Shown here piece after piece: positions 1-6,695 of a DNA stretch of 6,726 bases; the first letter of the stretch is position 1, and every line of letters starts with the position of its first letter. A program made the position numbers and the translations under genes. The DNA is taken from the NCBI GenBank assembly GCA_035352715.1, contig DAOPYE010000117.1, positions 1-6,726 on the forward strand, read 5' to 3'. This DNA is from DAOPYE01 sp035352715. Its GTDB lineage: Bacteria; Acidobacteriota; Holophagae; Holophagales; Holophagaceae. The notes under the pieces are model-generated. The model did no database searches. It was not told the DNA's origin and was given only the letters and a program-made list of their open reading frames with translations.

Positions 1-66
1 CAAAGGTCAAGATAGGCCAGCTTGGCTCATTCGCAATGATTAGGTGACATCACCGGAGTGTGCAGG

Positions 67-1143
67 ATGAACAAATCCTTGTGTGGAGCCTGGATGGCGC
101 TCGCCATGGCTGTGTCGCCCGTTTCGCTCGCGGCTCAGAGCGCGGTGCGGCCGCCCTGGGTTGAGGTGCTGCCCCAGCAGGCGGGGAAGATCTACGCCGT
201 GGGCGTCTCGCCCCTGGGGGAGAACGCGGCGCAGGCGCTGAAGCAGGCCTCCCAGAACGCTCGCGTCGAACTGGCCGTGCGCCTGAAGGCCACGGTGAAG
301 GGCGAGACCAACATCAAGAGCCAGATGTCCGTGCAGCGCGAGCTGGGCCACGCCGCGACCGCCTCCAGCCAACAGCAGCTCGCCCAGGATTCCCGGATCA
401 GCAGCCAGATCTCGGATCTGGTGGGCGTGGGCATCGCCGAGAGTTGGGTCGATTCGGTGGGAAAGACGGTCTACGCCCTCGCCTATCTGGATCTGGAAAT
501 GGCCATGGGACATCTGAAAGGCCGCCTGGAAGCCGTGAAGACGGGGCTTTCGGGGGATGAAGGCGCCATCACGGATCCCAGAGCCGCCGCGCAGGCGGCG
601 TTGCGCCTGCGCAAGGGGCGGGAGGAGGTCGCGAAGGTCGAGCGGCTGGCCGCTCCCCTGATCGAGGCCGGCGGCGATGCCGATTTCCAGCCTCAGATCC
701 AGGCCACGCAGGTGGATCTGGATCGGCGGGCGGATCTGCTCCGCAGCTCGCTGACCCTTGGCGTCGAGAACGCCGCGTCCCTTCCCTCCGAGCTGGTCGC
801 CGCGCTTCGGGCCGCCGCGCAGCAGCAGGGTTTTGGCTGGGTCGATGGCCAAGGCCTGCTGTTCGTTCGCATGGTCCTGCCTTCATATTCAGCGCCCGGG
901 AAAGCCGCTCGTTCCTCGGCCCATTCCTGGTGGACCCTCAACGAGGAATCGGGCTTCGTCACGGCCAAGAGCCTCGTCCAGTTGAGCCTCGTGGATCGTC
1001 TGGGCCATCCCCGCGGCACCGCCCGTCTGGAGGTCAGCGGCGTGGCCGCGGCTCCGGTCGAGGCCACCCAGGGACTCATGAAGGATGTGCGCCGGAAATT
1101 CGATTCGACCCTGGATCGATGGCTCGCAGACCTCGCGCTTTGA
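67..1143 (+). CDS. Exported LPP20/FlgP-like envelope protein, first gene of a four-gene operon
   Basis: This is a 358-residue exported protein. Residues 1-23 form a signal peptide (a lone Lys, a hydrophobic core, then LAA before Q24) without a lipobox cysteine, so it is probably soluble in the periplasm. The region that follows matches the LPP20/FlgP pattern: PPWV at 29-32, KIYAVGVSP at 41-49, an Ala-rich helix ending in ARVELA (65-70), and VYALAYLDLE at 135-144. In that family this small domain sits in envelope lipoproteins and in the Vibrio flagellar outer ring protein FlgP. Residues 170-250 look helical and Arg/Ala-rich. The last 100 residues look beta-rich (LLFVRMVLP, AKSLVQLSLVD) and I do not recognise them. 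ATG 67 is preferred over the in-frame GTG at 58 because GGAG at 55-58 lies 8 bp before it. The family call is by motif reading; the exact function is unknown. Confidence 0.8.
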   Translation: MNKSLCGAWMALAMAVSPVSLAAQSAVRPPWVEVLPQQAGKIYAVGVSPLGENAAQALKQASQNARVELAVRLKATVKGETNIKSQMSVQRELGHAATASSQQQLAQDSRISSQISDLVGVGIAESWVDSVGKTVYALAYLDLEMAMGHLKGRLEAVKTGLSGDEGAITDPRAAAQAALRLRKGREEVAKVERLAAPLIEAGGDADFQPQIQATQVDLDRRADLLRSSLTLGVENAASLPSELVAALRAAAQQQGFGWVDGQGLLFVRMVLPSYSAPGKAARSSAHSWWTLNEESGFVTAKSLVQLSLVDRLGHPRGTARLEVSGVAAAPVEATQGLMKDVRRKFDSTLDRWLADLAL

Positions 1144-1163
1144 ACTTCATCTGGAGAACTTCC

Positions 1164-2597
1164 ATGAAAATGCACCCCGTTCCAGCCTTGATCCTGGCCT
1201 GCGCCCCGATGATGGGCGCAGATGTCCAGAGCTTTGCCGGTCATGGCACCGCCACCGCCGTGAAGTCCACCTTTGGCCAGGCCAAGGAGAACCAGAAGGC
1301 GCTGGATAAGGCCCAGCAAGCCGCCATCCAGGACGCACTGCAGCAGGCCCTGGTGAAGACCATGGGCGTCGGGCAGATCGATCAGGCCAAGGCGGTGAGC
1401 CTAGCCAAGGATCTGGCCGATCATTCCAGCACCTTCGTTCGGAACCAGGACATCGTCGAATCGCGCATGGATGGGCTCAACGCCATCGTGAATGTGAAGC
1501 TGAAGATTGATTACACCGCCATGAAGGAATACCTGGAGGGCAAGGGCATCAGCCTTGCCCAGAACTTCGAATCCAAGTTCAAGGTGGTCGTGCTCACCTA
1601 CACGGTGGAGGGCATGGATCCCGATCGCAGCAAGCCCCAGGTGCTGCACGAGGAAGTCCAGGTCAACCACGAGCGCCTGGACGCGGAAGAACACGCATCC
1701 TCTGCCAACGCGGGTTTCAGCGCCCAGCAGGGCCATGCGGCCCACGCCGCAGGCATGGGCGGCGCCATGGGGTCCCAGGGGCACGCCTCCGCCAGCGGCC
1801 ATCTGAGCGCCCAGCATTCCGGCGCTTCGGTGTCCGCCGAGAAGTTCTCGTATTTCCGCGTCACGGATTACGCCGATCCCACGAAGCGCGGCATGAGCAA
1901 TGGCAACGAAGTGCGCTCGCTCATCTCCGGCGCCTTCACGCGCGAAGGCCTGTCCGTGGCCACCATCGAAGTTCCCTTTGCGGGCCAGGAATTCAAGAGC
2001 GAGGACGAGTTCGTGAACACCGTGCTGGCCTCCGTGCGCAAGCACGCGGAGGTGAAGCCCGAGGACTCCGTGGCCATCGCCATCAATAGCCTGACCCCGG
2101 CCTCCAAGCACGGCCACCAGTGGACCTCGAAGGTGAGCTTCCACTTCGCGCGCGTATCGGACGGTCTGAACCTGGTGCCCGCGGACGCCATTGCCAAGCG
2201 CAGTGAAGTGAACATGGCCTCCGACGATGAAGGCAAGGCCCAGGCGACCACCATGGCCATCGCCGCCATGAACACCCAGCTGCCCCTGAATATCCGCAAG
2301 GGCTTGCAGCGCCTCCAGCGCGAGGGCGCCAACGCGACGCCCGCCGCCGCAGGCATCTACACCATCGAGATCCAGAACATCCAGGATCGCTCGGTGCTCG
2401 TGAAGGTGAAGCAGTTCCTCCGCCAGGAGAACTTCCAGTTCAAGAGCGATTCCCGCGCGGGCGGCACCGTGGAGACCCTGACCCTCACCCTGGGCAACCG
2501 CACGCCGGAAGAGGTGAAGGATGTGCTGGATGGTCTGCCCAATTCCCTGGAGCTTCTGACCAAGGACGACATGGGCGCCAAGCTGCGGGTCCGCTAG
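1164..2597 (+). CDS. Exported protein with FlgT-N-like domain, His-rich linker and C-terminal alpha/beta domain
   Basis: This is a 477-residue exported protein. ATG 1164 is chosen because GGAGA (1153-1157) lies 6 bp upstream and a signal sequence follows; the open frame continues upstream inside the preceding gene, which is not credible. Cleavage could follow A19 (MMGA before D20). Cys13 in ILAC is a poor lipobox, so lipidation is possible but unlikely. Residues 22-125 follow the FlgT N-domain pattern: a GHGTA strand, then a helix with KAQQAAIQDALQQALVKTMG, and later VESRMDG and IVNVKLKID. Residues 174-225 are a His/Ala/Gly/Ser-rich linker. Residues 249-390 resemble a CsgG/TolB-type alpha/beta module (DSVAIAINSL, VSFHFARVSDG, then an Ala-rich helix). 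Residues 397-477 suggest a beta-alpha-beta-beta-alpha-beta fold. FlgT itself is a flagellar outer ring protein; the role here is inferred only as envelope assembly. Confidence 0.8.
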   Translation: MKMHPVPALILACAPMMGADVQSFAGHGTATAVKSTFGQAKENQKALDKAQQAAIQDALQQALVKTMGVGQIDQAKAVSLAKDLADHSSTFVRNQDIVESRMDGLNAIVNVKLKIDYTAMKEYLEGKGISLAQNFESKFKVVVLTYTVEGMDPDRSKPQVLHEEVQVNHERLDAEEHASSANAGFSAQQGHAAHAAGMGGAMGSQGHASASGHLSAQHSGASVSAEKFSYFRVTDYADPTKRGMSNGNEVRSLISGAFTREGLSVATIEVPFAGQEFKSEDEFVNTVLASVRKHAEVKPEDSVAIAINSLTPASKHGHQWTSKVSFHFARVSDGLNLVPADAIAKRSEVNMASDDEGKAQATTMAIAAMNTQLPLNIRKGLQRLQREGANATPAAAGIYTIEIQNIQDRSVLVKVKQFLRQENFQFKSDSRAGGTVETLTLTLGNRTPEEVKDVLDGLPNSLELLTKDDMGAKLRVR

Positions 2598-4604
2598 ATG
2601 AAGCGCCTGCTCTGCCTGCTTGTTCTGCCGATCCTGGGGGCCGTCCTGCCGCTGCGGGCCGAAGAGACCCGCTACGTCCTGGCCCCTTCCGTGATCCTCT
2701 CGGATCCCAGTTCGCCCATCTTCAAGTCAGCCTCTGATCAGGATGTCCTGGCCTCCCGGTTCAAGAAGACCTTCGAGGCCAGCTTCGGCCAGCATCCGCC
2801 GCTCTCGGTCGGGCATCCGCTGGATGTCAGCGAGCCCACGCTGATGGTGGTGCCGCGCCTTTCGGCGGTGCGCCTGAATCTGGATACGGTGGCGGGCAGC
2901 CTGGAGCGGTACGAGGCCATGATCGTGGGCGATATCACGCTGATGGATCCCTGGACCCTCACGCGCCTGTACGCCGCCACGCGCATGGTCACGCGCACGG
3001 TGGAACTGAGCGCCGACCGCAGCGATGCGGAAAAGATGGACTTCATCCGCAAGGCCTTCCGCGATGGCGCAGACGCCTGGCTGAAGGAATGCTTGGCCGA
3101 ACTGCAGAAAAACGCCCATCCCTTCACGCTGCATTCGAACATCCTGGCCAACCCCGGGATCTCGGTGCGCGGGGGCGGCGGCGTGTGGCCCTTCGGCAGC
3201 CGCCAGGGCGTGAAGCGCGGCTCGTATCTGATGTCGACCCAACCCTCGCGCGCAGGCCGCTCCGTGCGGGTGCGCGAGCTACTCGACAACTTCTGCATCG
3301 TGGAGGATCCCGCGGATCCCGGCCGCAGCCTGAAGGCTGACGAGTCGTTCCGCCTGACGGTGGTGAACTCGGATTCCAACGCCGAGCGCGCGGAACCCCG
3401 CGTGGCCATTCGCTGGGTGGGCGCGCCGCCGACCGCTCCCGAAGGCACGGGCGAGGCGCTGGATGCGGACGGCTGGGCGGGCCTCATGGCCAACTATCTC
3501 AGCAAGGATGGGCGTTTCCGTCTCCTGCCCATGTCCACGGAAAAGGACAACGGGGCTTGGCGGAAGATGGCGGATAAGCTGCGCACCTTCTCCCTGCGGG
3601 CCGATGCCATCGCCACCCAGGACATCACGGTGCTGCAGGCGGCAGAAGATCCGGACATCGTGGTGGAGATCGGCCTGGTGAACGCCTATCACGGCGCTGG
3701 CGCGGGCGAGAATGGCGGCACCGATCACGTGTTCCGCGCCCAGTGGGGCGTGCGCTGGTTCGAGCGCGACGCCGAGCGCAATGTGCTGATCTTCAAGGGG
3801 GCCGAGTTCATCCCCGAGCAGACCGCCGTGCGCACCAAGCGCGGCCTGCGCGAGTTGGATCTGGGCTCCGTATGGTTCAGCCTCTGCCGCAATGGCATCA
3901 TCCGCACCGCGGACGCTGTGGGCAAGCGACTGCAGCCCGCCGAGCGCACCGTGCGCGGCCTGGGCCAGGGTGGCGGCAAGATCGCCTGGTCCGGCGCGGC
4001 CCCCGGTGCCAACGCCCGCATCACCTGGCGCCGCAACCAGGGGCAGGTGAAGGCCGCCGATGGCAAAGATCTGGGCGTCTACTGGGCCAAAGCGCAAACC
4101 CTCAACGTTCAAGATATGACTAAGGTGGGCAAGGGCGACGAGGTCCGCTTCGAACCCAACGCCTGCAGCCCCCTGGCGGGTTTCATGGCCGTGGATACCG
4201 CGGGCTCGAGCTTGGCGGGGGATTCGCCCTGGATCCAGGCCCGGCTGGCGAACGCCCTGCTGAAGAATCTCAACGCAGATCTGGTGCTGGGCACGACGCC
4301 CGACGCCAGTTGCCCCCAGTGGTTGAGGCTCCGCGTGGATAATCCGACGATGGAGCCCACCGCCGACGCCCTCAAGGTGGGCGGCACCTTCCGCCTGCGC
4401 CTTTACCGCTCGCCCTATGATCCCAACGGAGAGCCCGCCTTCAAGCTGGGTCTCCAGCAGACCACGCCTGTTCCCCAGCCGTCGGGCATCCGCCCAGCGG
4501 ATCTGGGGACGGCGCTGCTCGCCTTCCAGTCCGTCGCCCTGGAAGAGCTTGCCAAACGTGCCATTACTCAAGGCCTGTCTCAGGCCATCTCACAAGGAGA
4601 TTGA
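2598..4604 (+). CDS. Large exported multi-module protein with CsgG/FlgT-like segments
   Basis: This 668-residue protein begins with a clear signal peptide (KR, hydrophobic core, LPLRA, cleavage after A21). The mature part reads as repeated modules. Residues 25-175 and about 265-440 each look like an alpha/beta CsgG-like unit, with hydrophobic strands such as LMVVPRLSAVRL, YEAMIVGDITL, RVAIRWVG and DIVVEIGL and intervening helices. Each is followed by a Gly-rich beta segment; the first, 187-256 (GVKRGSYL, VRVRELLDNFCIVED), resembles the FlgT C-terminal domain. Residues 545-660 could be a third, shorter unit (WLRLRVDNP, FRLRLYRS, then a long helix). CsgG forms the curli secretion pore and FlgT a flagellar ring, but I see no transmembrane beta-barrel hairpin and no lipobox here, so pore formation is not claimed. 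The ATG directly abuts the previous TAG and has no good Shine-Dalgarno, so translation is probably coupled. Domain assignments are inference. Confidence 0.8.
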   Translation: MKRLLCLLVLPILGAVLPLRAEETRYVLAPSVILSDPSSPIFKSASDQDVLASRFKKTFEASFGQHPPLSVGHPLDVSEPTLMVVPRLSAVRLNLDTVAGSLERYEAMIVGDITLMDPWTLTRLYAATRMVTRTVELSADRSDAEKMDFIRKAFRDGADAWLKECLAELQKNAHPFTLHSNILANPGISVRGGGGVWPFGSRQGVKRGSYLMSTQPSRAGRSVRVRELLDNFCIVEDPADPGRSLKADESFRLTVVNSDSNAERAEPRVAIRWVGAPPTAPEGTGEALDADGWAGLMANYLSKDGRFRLLPMSTEKDNGAWRKMADKLRTFSLRADAIATQDITVLQAAEDPDIVVEIGLVNAYHGAGAGENGGTDHVFRAQWGVRWFERDAERNVLIFKGAEFIPEQTAVRTKRGLRELDLGSVWFSLCRNGIIRTADAVGKRLQPAERTVRGLGQGGGKIAWSGAAPGANARITWRRNQGQVKAADGKDLGVYWAKAQTLNVQDMTKVGKGDEVRFEPNACSPLAGFMAVDTAGSSLAGDSPWIQARLANALLKNLNADLVLGTTPDASCPQWLRLRVDNPTMEPTADALKVGGTFRLRLYRSPYDPNGEPAFKLGLQQTTPVPQPSGIRPADLGTALLAFQSVALEELAKRAITQGLSQAISQGD

Positions 4605-4606
4605 AC

Positions 4607-5344
4607 ATGAAGAAGGTTGCATCCTTCGCCATCGCTGCCCTGCTGGCGAGCGGAACCCTGGCCCACGCCCAGTTCGGCGGCCTGCTGAAGAAGGCCGATG
4701 CCCCCAAGGCTTCCAGTTCCAATGTGAGTGCGGACGCGGTGCTGGCCAACGGCGCCAAGCTGATCATCTTCTCGACCCTGGCCACGGATCTGGCCGTGGA
4801 TAGCGCCAACAAGATGCTGGAAGCCTTCCCCGCCTCCAAGGTCGCGGGCATCAAGCAGAAGTTCGCGAAGTACAGCGAGCTGAAGGGCAAGCGGACCAGC
4901 AAGGATCAGATGGACGCCGATTCCTGCACCCTGGCTTCCGATGCTTTCGACGAAATGGCCAAGCTGGATGTGAAGGGCTATGAGAAGGCCAAGGCCAAGG
5001 TCGTGCGCCCCGCCTATGCCAAGCTCGGTCTGGCCGTGGCCGCCGATGGCCTGGCCGCCGCCCAGGTGCCCGATTTTGTGAAGAACGCCCAGAGCACGGT
5101 CTCCAGCCTGTCCTCCAATCCCATGCAGGCCTCCAAGGTGACCAAGCTGACGGCCCAGATCGTGGTGGCCAACGCCATCGTGAAGAACACGCCCCGCCAG
5201 GTGACGGCCATGAAGACCGTGCGCGCCATCGCCAAGAAGATCGCCGATGCCGAGGGCTTCAAGCTCGGCGAGCCCAAGTCCCTGACCGCCGTGGATTCCG
5301 ACGCCCTGGCCAAGGAGAGCAAGGCCGCGGAAGTGGAAGGCTGA
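4607..5344 (+). CDS. Exported Ala/Lys-rich helical protein of unknown family
   Basis: This 245-residue protein is not one I recognise. It starts with a textbook signal peptide (MKK, hydrophobic stretch, AHA before Q22), so it is exported. The mature protein is predicted mostly helical and very rich in Ala and Lys, with several amphipathic stretches (about 45-75, 100-150, 175-215). It has a single cysteine (C107), no obvious catalytic motif and no transmembrane helix after the signal. ATG 4607 is chosen over TTG 4601 because AAGGAGA at 4594-4600 lies 6 bp upstream. That leaves only 2 bp after the preceding stop, so it belongs to the same transcript. It has the strongest ribosome site of the operon and is the last gene before the hairpin, which may mean it is made in larger amounts than its partners. 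A periplasmic partner or structural subunit is possible but unproven. Confidence 0.8.
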   Translation: MKKVASFAIAALLASGTLAHAQFGGLLKKADAPKASSSNVSADAVLANGAKLIIFSTLATDLAVDSANKMLEAFPASKVAGIKQKFAKYSELKGKRTSKDQMDADSCTLASDAFDEMAKLDVKGYEKAKAKVVRPAYAKLGLAVAADGLAAAQVPDFVKNAQSTVSSLSSNPMQASKVTKLTAQIVVANAIVKNTPRQVTAMKTVRAIAKKIADAEGFKLGEPKSLTAVDSDALAKESKAAEVEG

Positions 5345-5362
5345 TCTCAGCACCCATCTGAC

Positions 5363-5401
5363 ACAGACGAAGAGGGGCCCGATGGGCCCCTCTTCGTCTG
5401 T
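5363..5401. terminator. Perfect 18-bp hairpin between convergent genes, probable bidirectional terminator
   Basis: The arms 5363-5380 and 5384-5401 are exact reverse complements (ACAGACGAAGAGGGGCCC on the left) around a GAT loop. It lies 18 bp after the stop of the plus-strand operon and 14 bp after the stop of the minus-strand superoxide dismutase gene, so it can serve both. There is no clean run of T on either side; only mixed T-containing sequence follows on the plus strand (CTGGGCTTGTTCC). The hairpin is certain from the bases. Intrinsic termination is the likely role, though protection of mRNA 3' ends is an alternative. Confidence 0.8.
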
Positions 5402-5415
5402 CTGGGCTTGTTCCC

Positions 5416-5997
5416 CTACTTCGCCGCAGCGTAGCGCTTGGAGACTTCGCTCCACTTGATGTTCTGCAGCAAGGCGCTGAGGTAATCCGGGCGCTTGATG
5501 CCGTAGTCGACCATGAAGGCGTGTTCCCAGCTATCCACCACCACGAGCAGATCCTGTTCGATGGGCAGGCCCAGGTGATGCTCGGCGAAGAAGTAGGTGT
5601 GCAGCTTCTTGTCGCGGCGATTGTGCGTCAGCACGGCCCAGCCGGGACCGCCCATGGCCGCGGCCTTGAGATCCGCCAGGACCTTTTCCTTGCCGCCCGC
5701 GGCGTCCAGGGCCTTCTGCAGCTCGGGGCTGATCTGTTCGTCAGCGCCCAGGTTCTCGAAATAGAGCTCGTGCAGGAAGCTGCCATTGAAGGCCACCGCC
5801 TCGCGGCGCTTCAGCTCGCTGTACTCGTTGAACGAATAGTTGGGCTTGGTGTTATCCGCGCTCGCCAGCTTTTCTTCGATCTCGTTCAGCTTGGCAACGT
5901 AGCCCTTATACAGCGTGAAGTGCTGCTCCAACTGGCTATCGCTCAAGCCCTTCACGGCTCCCTTCAGATGTTCGTAGTTCTTCGCTTCGTATGCCAT
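5416..5997 (-). CDS. Superoxide dismutase, Fe/Mn family
   Basis: This 193-residue enzyme converts superoxide to oxygen and hydrogen peroxide and has the usual length for the family. There is no signal peptide, so it should be cytoplasmic. Metal ligands can be placed at H26 (LEQHF), H76 (FLHELYF), D155 and H159 (DSWEHAF). Other family marks are GWAVLT (119-124), DYGIKRPDYL (164-173) and the C-terminal NIKW...KRY. The N-terminus is atypical: the LPYAYDALEP motif is absent, and H26-FTLYKGYV replaces the common HHxxHHxxYV. H140/H141 stands where bacterial MnSOD has its active-site Gln, as in some archaeal FeSODs, so metal choice cannot be read safely and I give no sodA/sodB symbol. The start at 5997 is supported by AAGGAG on the minus strand (6003-6008) 5 bp upstream and by homology; an in-frame ATG at 6054 is rejected. 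It may share a transcript with the exported gene upstream, 93 bp away. Confidence 0.96.
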   Translation of the reverse strand: MAYEAKNYEHLKGAVKGLSDSQLEQHFTLYKGYVAKLNEIEEKLASADNTKPNYSFNEYSELKRREAVAFNGSFLHELYFENLGADEQISPELQKALDAAGGKEKVLADLKAAAMGGPGWAVLTHNRRDKKLHTYFFAEHHLGLPIEQDLLVVVDSWEHAFMVDYGIKRPDYLSALLQNIKWSEVSKRYAAAK

Positions 5998-6090
5998 GGG
6001 TGCTCCTTGTGGATGAATCAATGGGCTGGGCCGCGCGGGCGGCTCATGTGTCATTCAATATCTTCGGATGCCGGGAAGGCGTTCGGCGTT

Positions 6091-6603
6091 TCAGGGTTCC
6101 TGGGTGAATTCCAGGACATAGGGTTCCGAAGCGTTGGTGTCTCTCGTGTCCACGATCACATAGATCGTATTGGGCGCGTCCTTCGGGTTGAAGTAGCTGG
6201 CCTCTGGCCTGCCGCGGTAGATGCGGTTCTGCAGCATGCCTTCCTCCATGCGGCCCCATCGGTTGATGACCCTCAGCAGGAAATTGCTCTCCCGATCGCT
6301 GCGCAACCGCGCTAGCAGCTTCCCGCGGGCGGGGATTTCCAGGCGGTAGGCTTTCCAGCCCGAGGGATACAGGATGCGATCGGCAATCCGGGTCGCGTCG
6401 GCGGGAACGGCCACCGTGAGGATGGAGCCCTGGCGCGCCGCCCGCCGCGTTTGCAGGCCCGAGCGATCGGCGCCGAAACCGGCGGCGGGATCACCCCCGC
6501 CAGGGGCCATGGGCCCCGTCACCAGGGGCAGATCCGAACCCTTGAGGGGTTCGCCGGGGGTCGGGTTTTCGATCAGGAGGGCGAGCAGCAGGGGCAGCAG
6601 CAT
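6091..6603 (-). CDS. Small exported protein with a PPC-like beta-sandwich C-terminal domain
   Basis: This is a 170-residue protein. It starts with a short, almost uncharged hydrophobic segment (MLLPLLLALLI), probably a signal peptide or membrane anchor although it has no basic N-region and no obvious cleavage site. Residues 12-60 are Pro/Gly-rich and probably unstructured. Residues 82-168 look like a beta-sandwich: KAYRLEIPARGKLLARLRS, NFLLRVINRWG, then NTIYVIVDTR and EPYVLEF. This order recalls the bacterial pre-peptidase C-terminal (PPC) domain, a secreted beta-sandwich usually attached to proteases; here there is no protease part. ATG 6603 is supported by AAGGAG on the minus strand (6611-6616) 7 bp upstream; the open frame continues to 6675 but lacks a comparable ribosome site. 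It sits upstream of the superoxide dismutase on the same strand and diverges from the gene at the right edge. Function unknown; the fold is inferred. Confidence 0.7.
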   Translation of the reverse strand: MLLPLLLALLIENPTPGEPLKGSDLPLVTGPMAPGGGDPAAGFGADRSGLQTRRAARQGSILTVAVPADATRIADRILYPSGWKAYRLEIPARGKLLARLRSDRESNFLLRVINRWGRMEEGMLQNRIYRGRPEASYFNPKDAPNTIYVIVDTRDTNASEPYVLEFTQEP

Positions 6604-6638
6604 GGTGTGACTCCTTGGCGCCCTCCCAAGATAGTTCC

Positions 6639-6681
6639 CAAACCTTGCCTTGGGCGGTGAAAATCCTTGGATCAAACCTTG
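6639..6681. repeat. Two copies of the 9-mer CAAACCTTG in a divergent intergenic region
   Basis: CAAACCTTG occurs at 6639-6647 and again at 6673-6681, 34 bp start to start, inside the 92-bp spacer between two divergent genes. The same spacer has an inverted pair CCCAAG (6625-6630) and CTTGGG (6649-6654). Position and repetition fit operator sites, but no convincing -35/-10 pair was found on either strand, and chance similarity is possible in a short CCTTG-rich stretch. Confidence 0.35.
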
Positions 6682-6695
6682 TTCAAAGGGATTCC

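Noticed and set aside
22..50. Possible promoter (TTGGCT, 17 bp, TGACAT) before the first gene
   Set aside because: The -10 match is only three of six and would put the transcript start within the ribosome site, so it is not supported. The real promoter may lie left of the window.
43..54. Small palindrome GGTGA-CA-TCACC just before the first gene
   Set aside because: Five-base arms are too short to tell an operator from chance, and there is no second copy nearby.
930..1163. Upstream in-frame extension of the second operon gene
   Set aside because: It lies inside the first gene and encodes Arg/Pro/Gly-rich sequence; the ATG at 1164 has a ribosome site and a signal peptide.
1401..2144. Minus-strand open frame opposite the FlgT-N-like gene
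   Set aside because: It is rich in Gly, His and Leu in the way antisense frames of GC-rich genes are, and matches no family.
3279..4571. Long minus-strand open frame (430 codons) opposite the 668-residue gene
   Set aside because: It is a shadow of third-position G/C bias: composition is Gly/Ala/His/Arg-rich with no motif, no signal peptide and no ribosome site, while the opposite strand has a coherent exported protein.
4580..5455. Minus-strand open frame of 291 codons opposite the fourth operon gene
   Set aside because: It would read through the hairpin and overlap the superoxide dismutase end; its His/Gly/Leu-rich content is typical of antisense noise.
6030..6043. GC-only inverted repeat GCCGC/GCGGC between the small exported gene and superoxide dismutase
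   Set aside because: Five-base arms in a GC-rich spacer with no T-run; not enough to call a terminator.
5521..6315. Plus-strand open frame of 264 codons across the superoxide dismutase
   Set aside because: It lies antisense to a securely identified enzyme, runs on into the next gene, and shows no recognisable domain.
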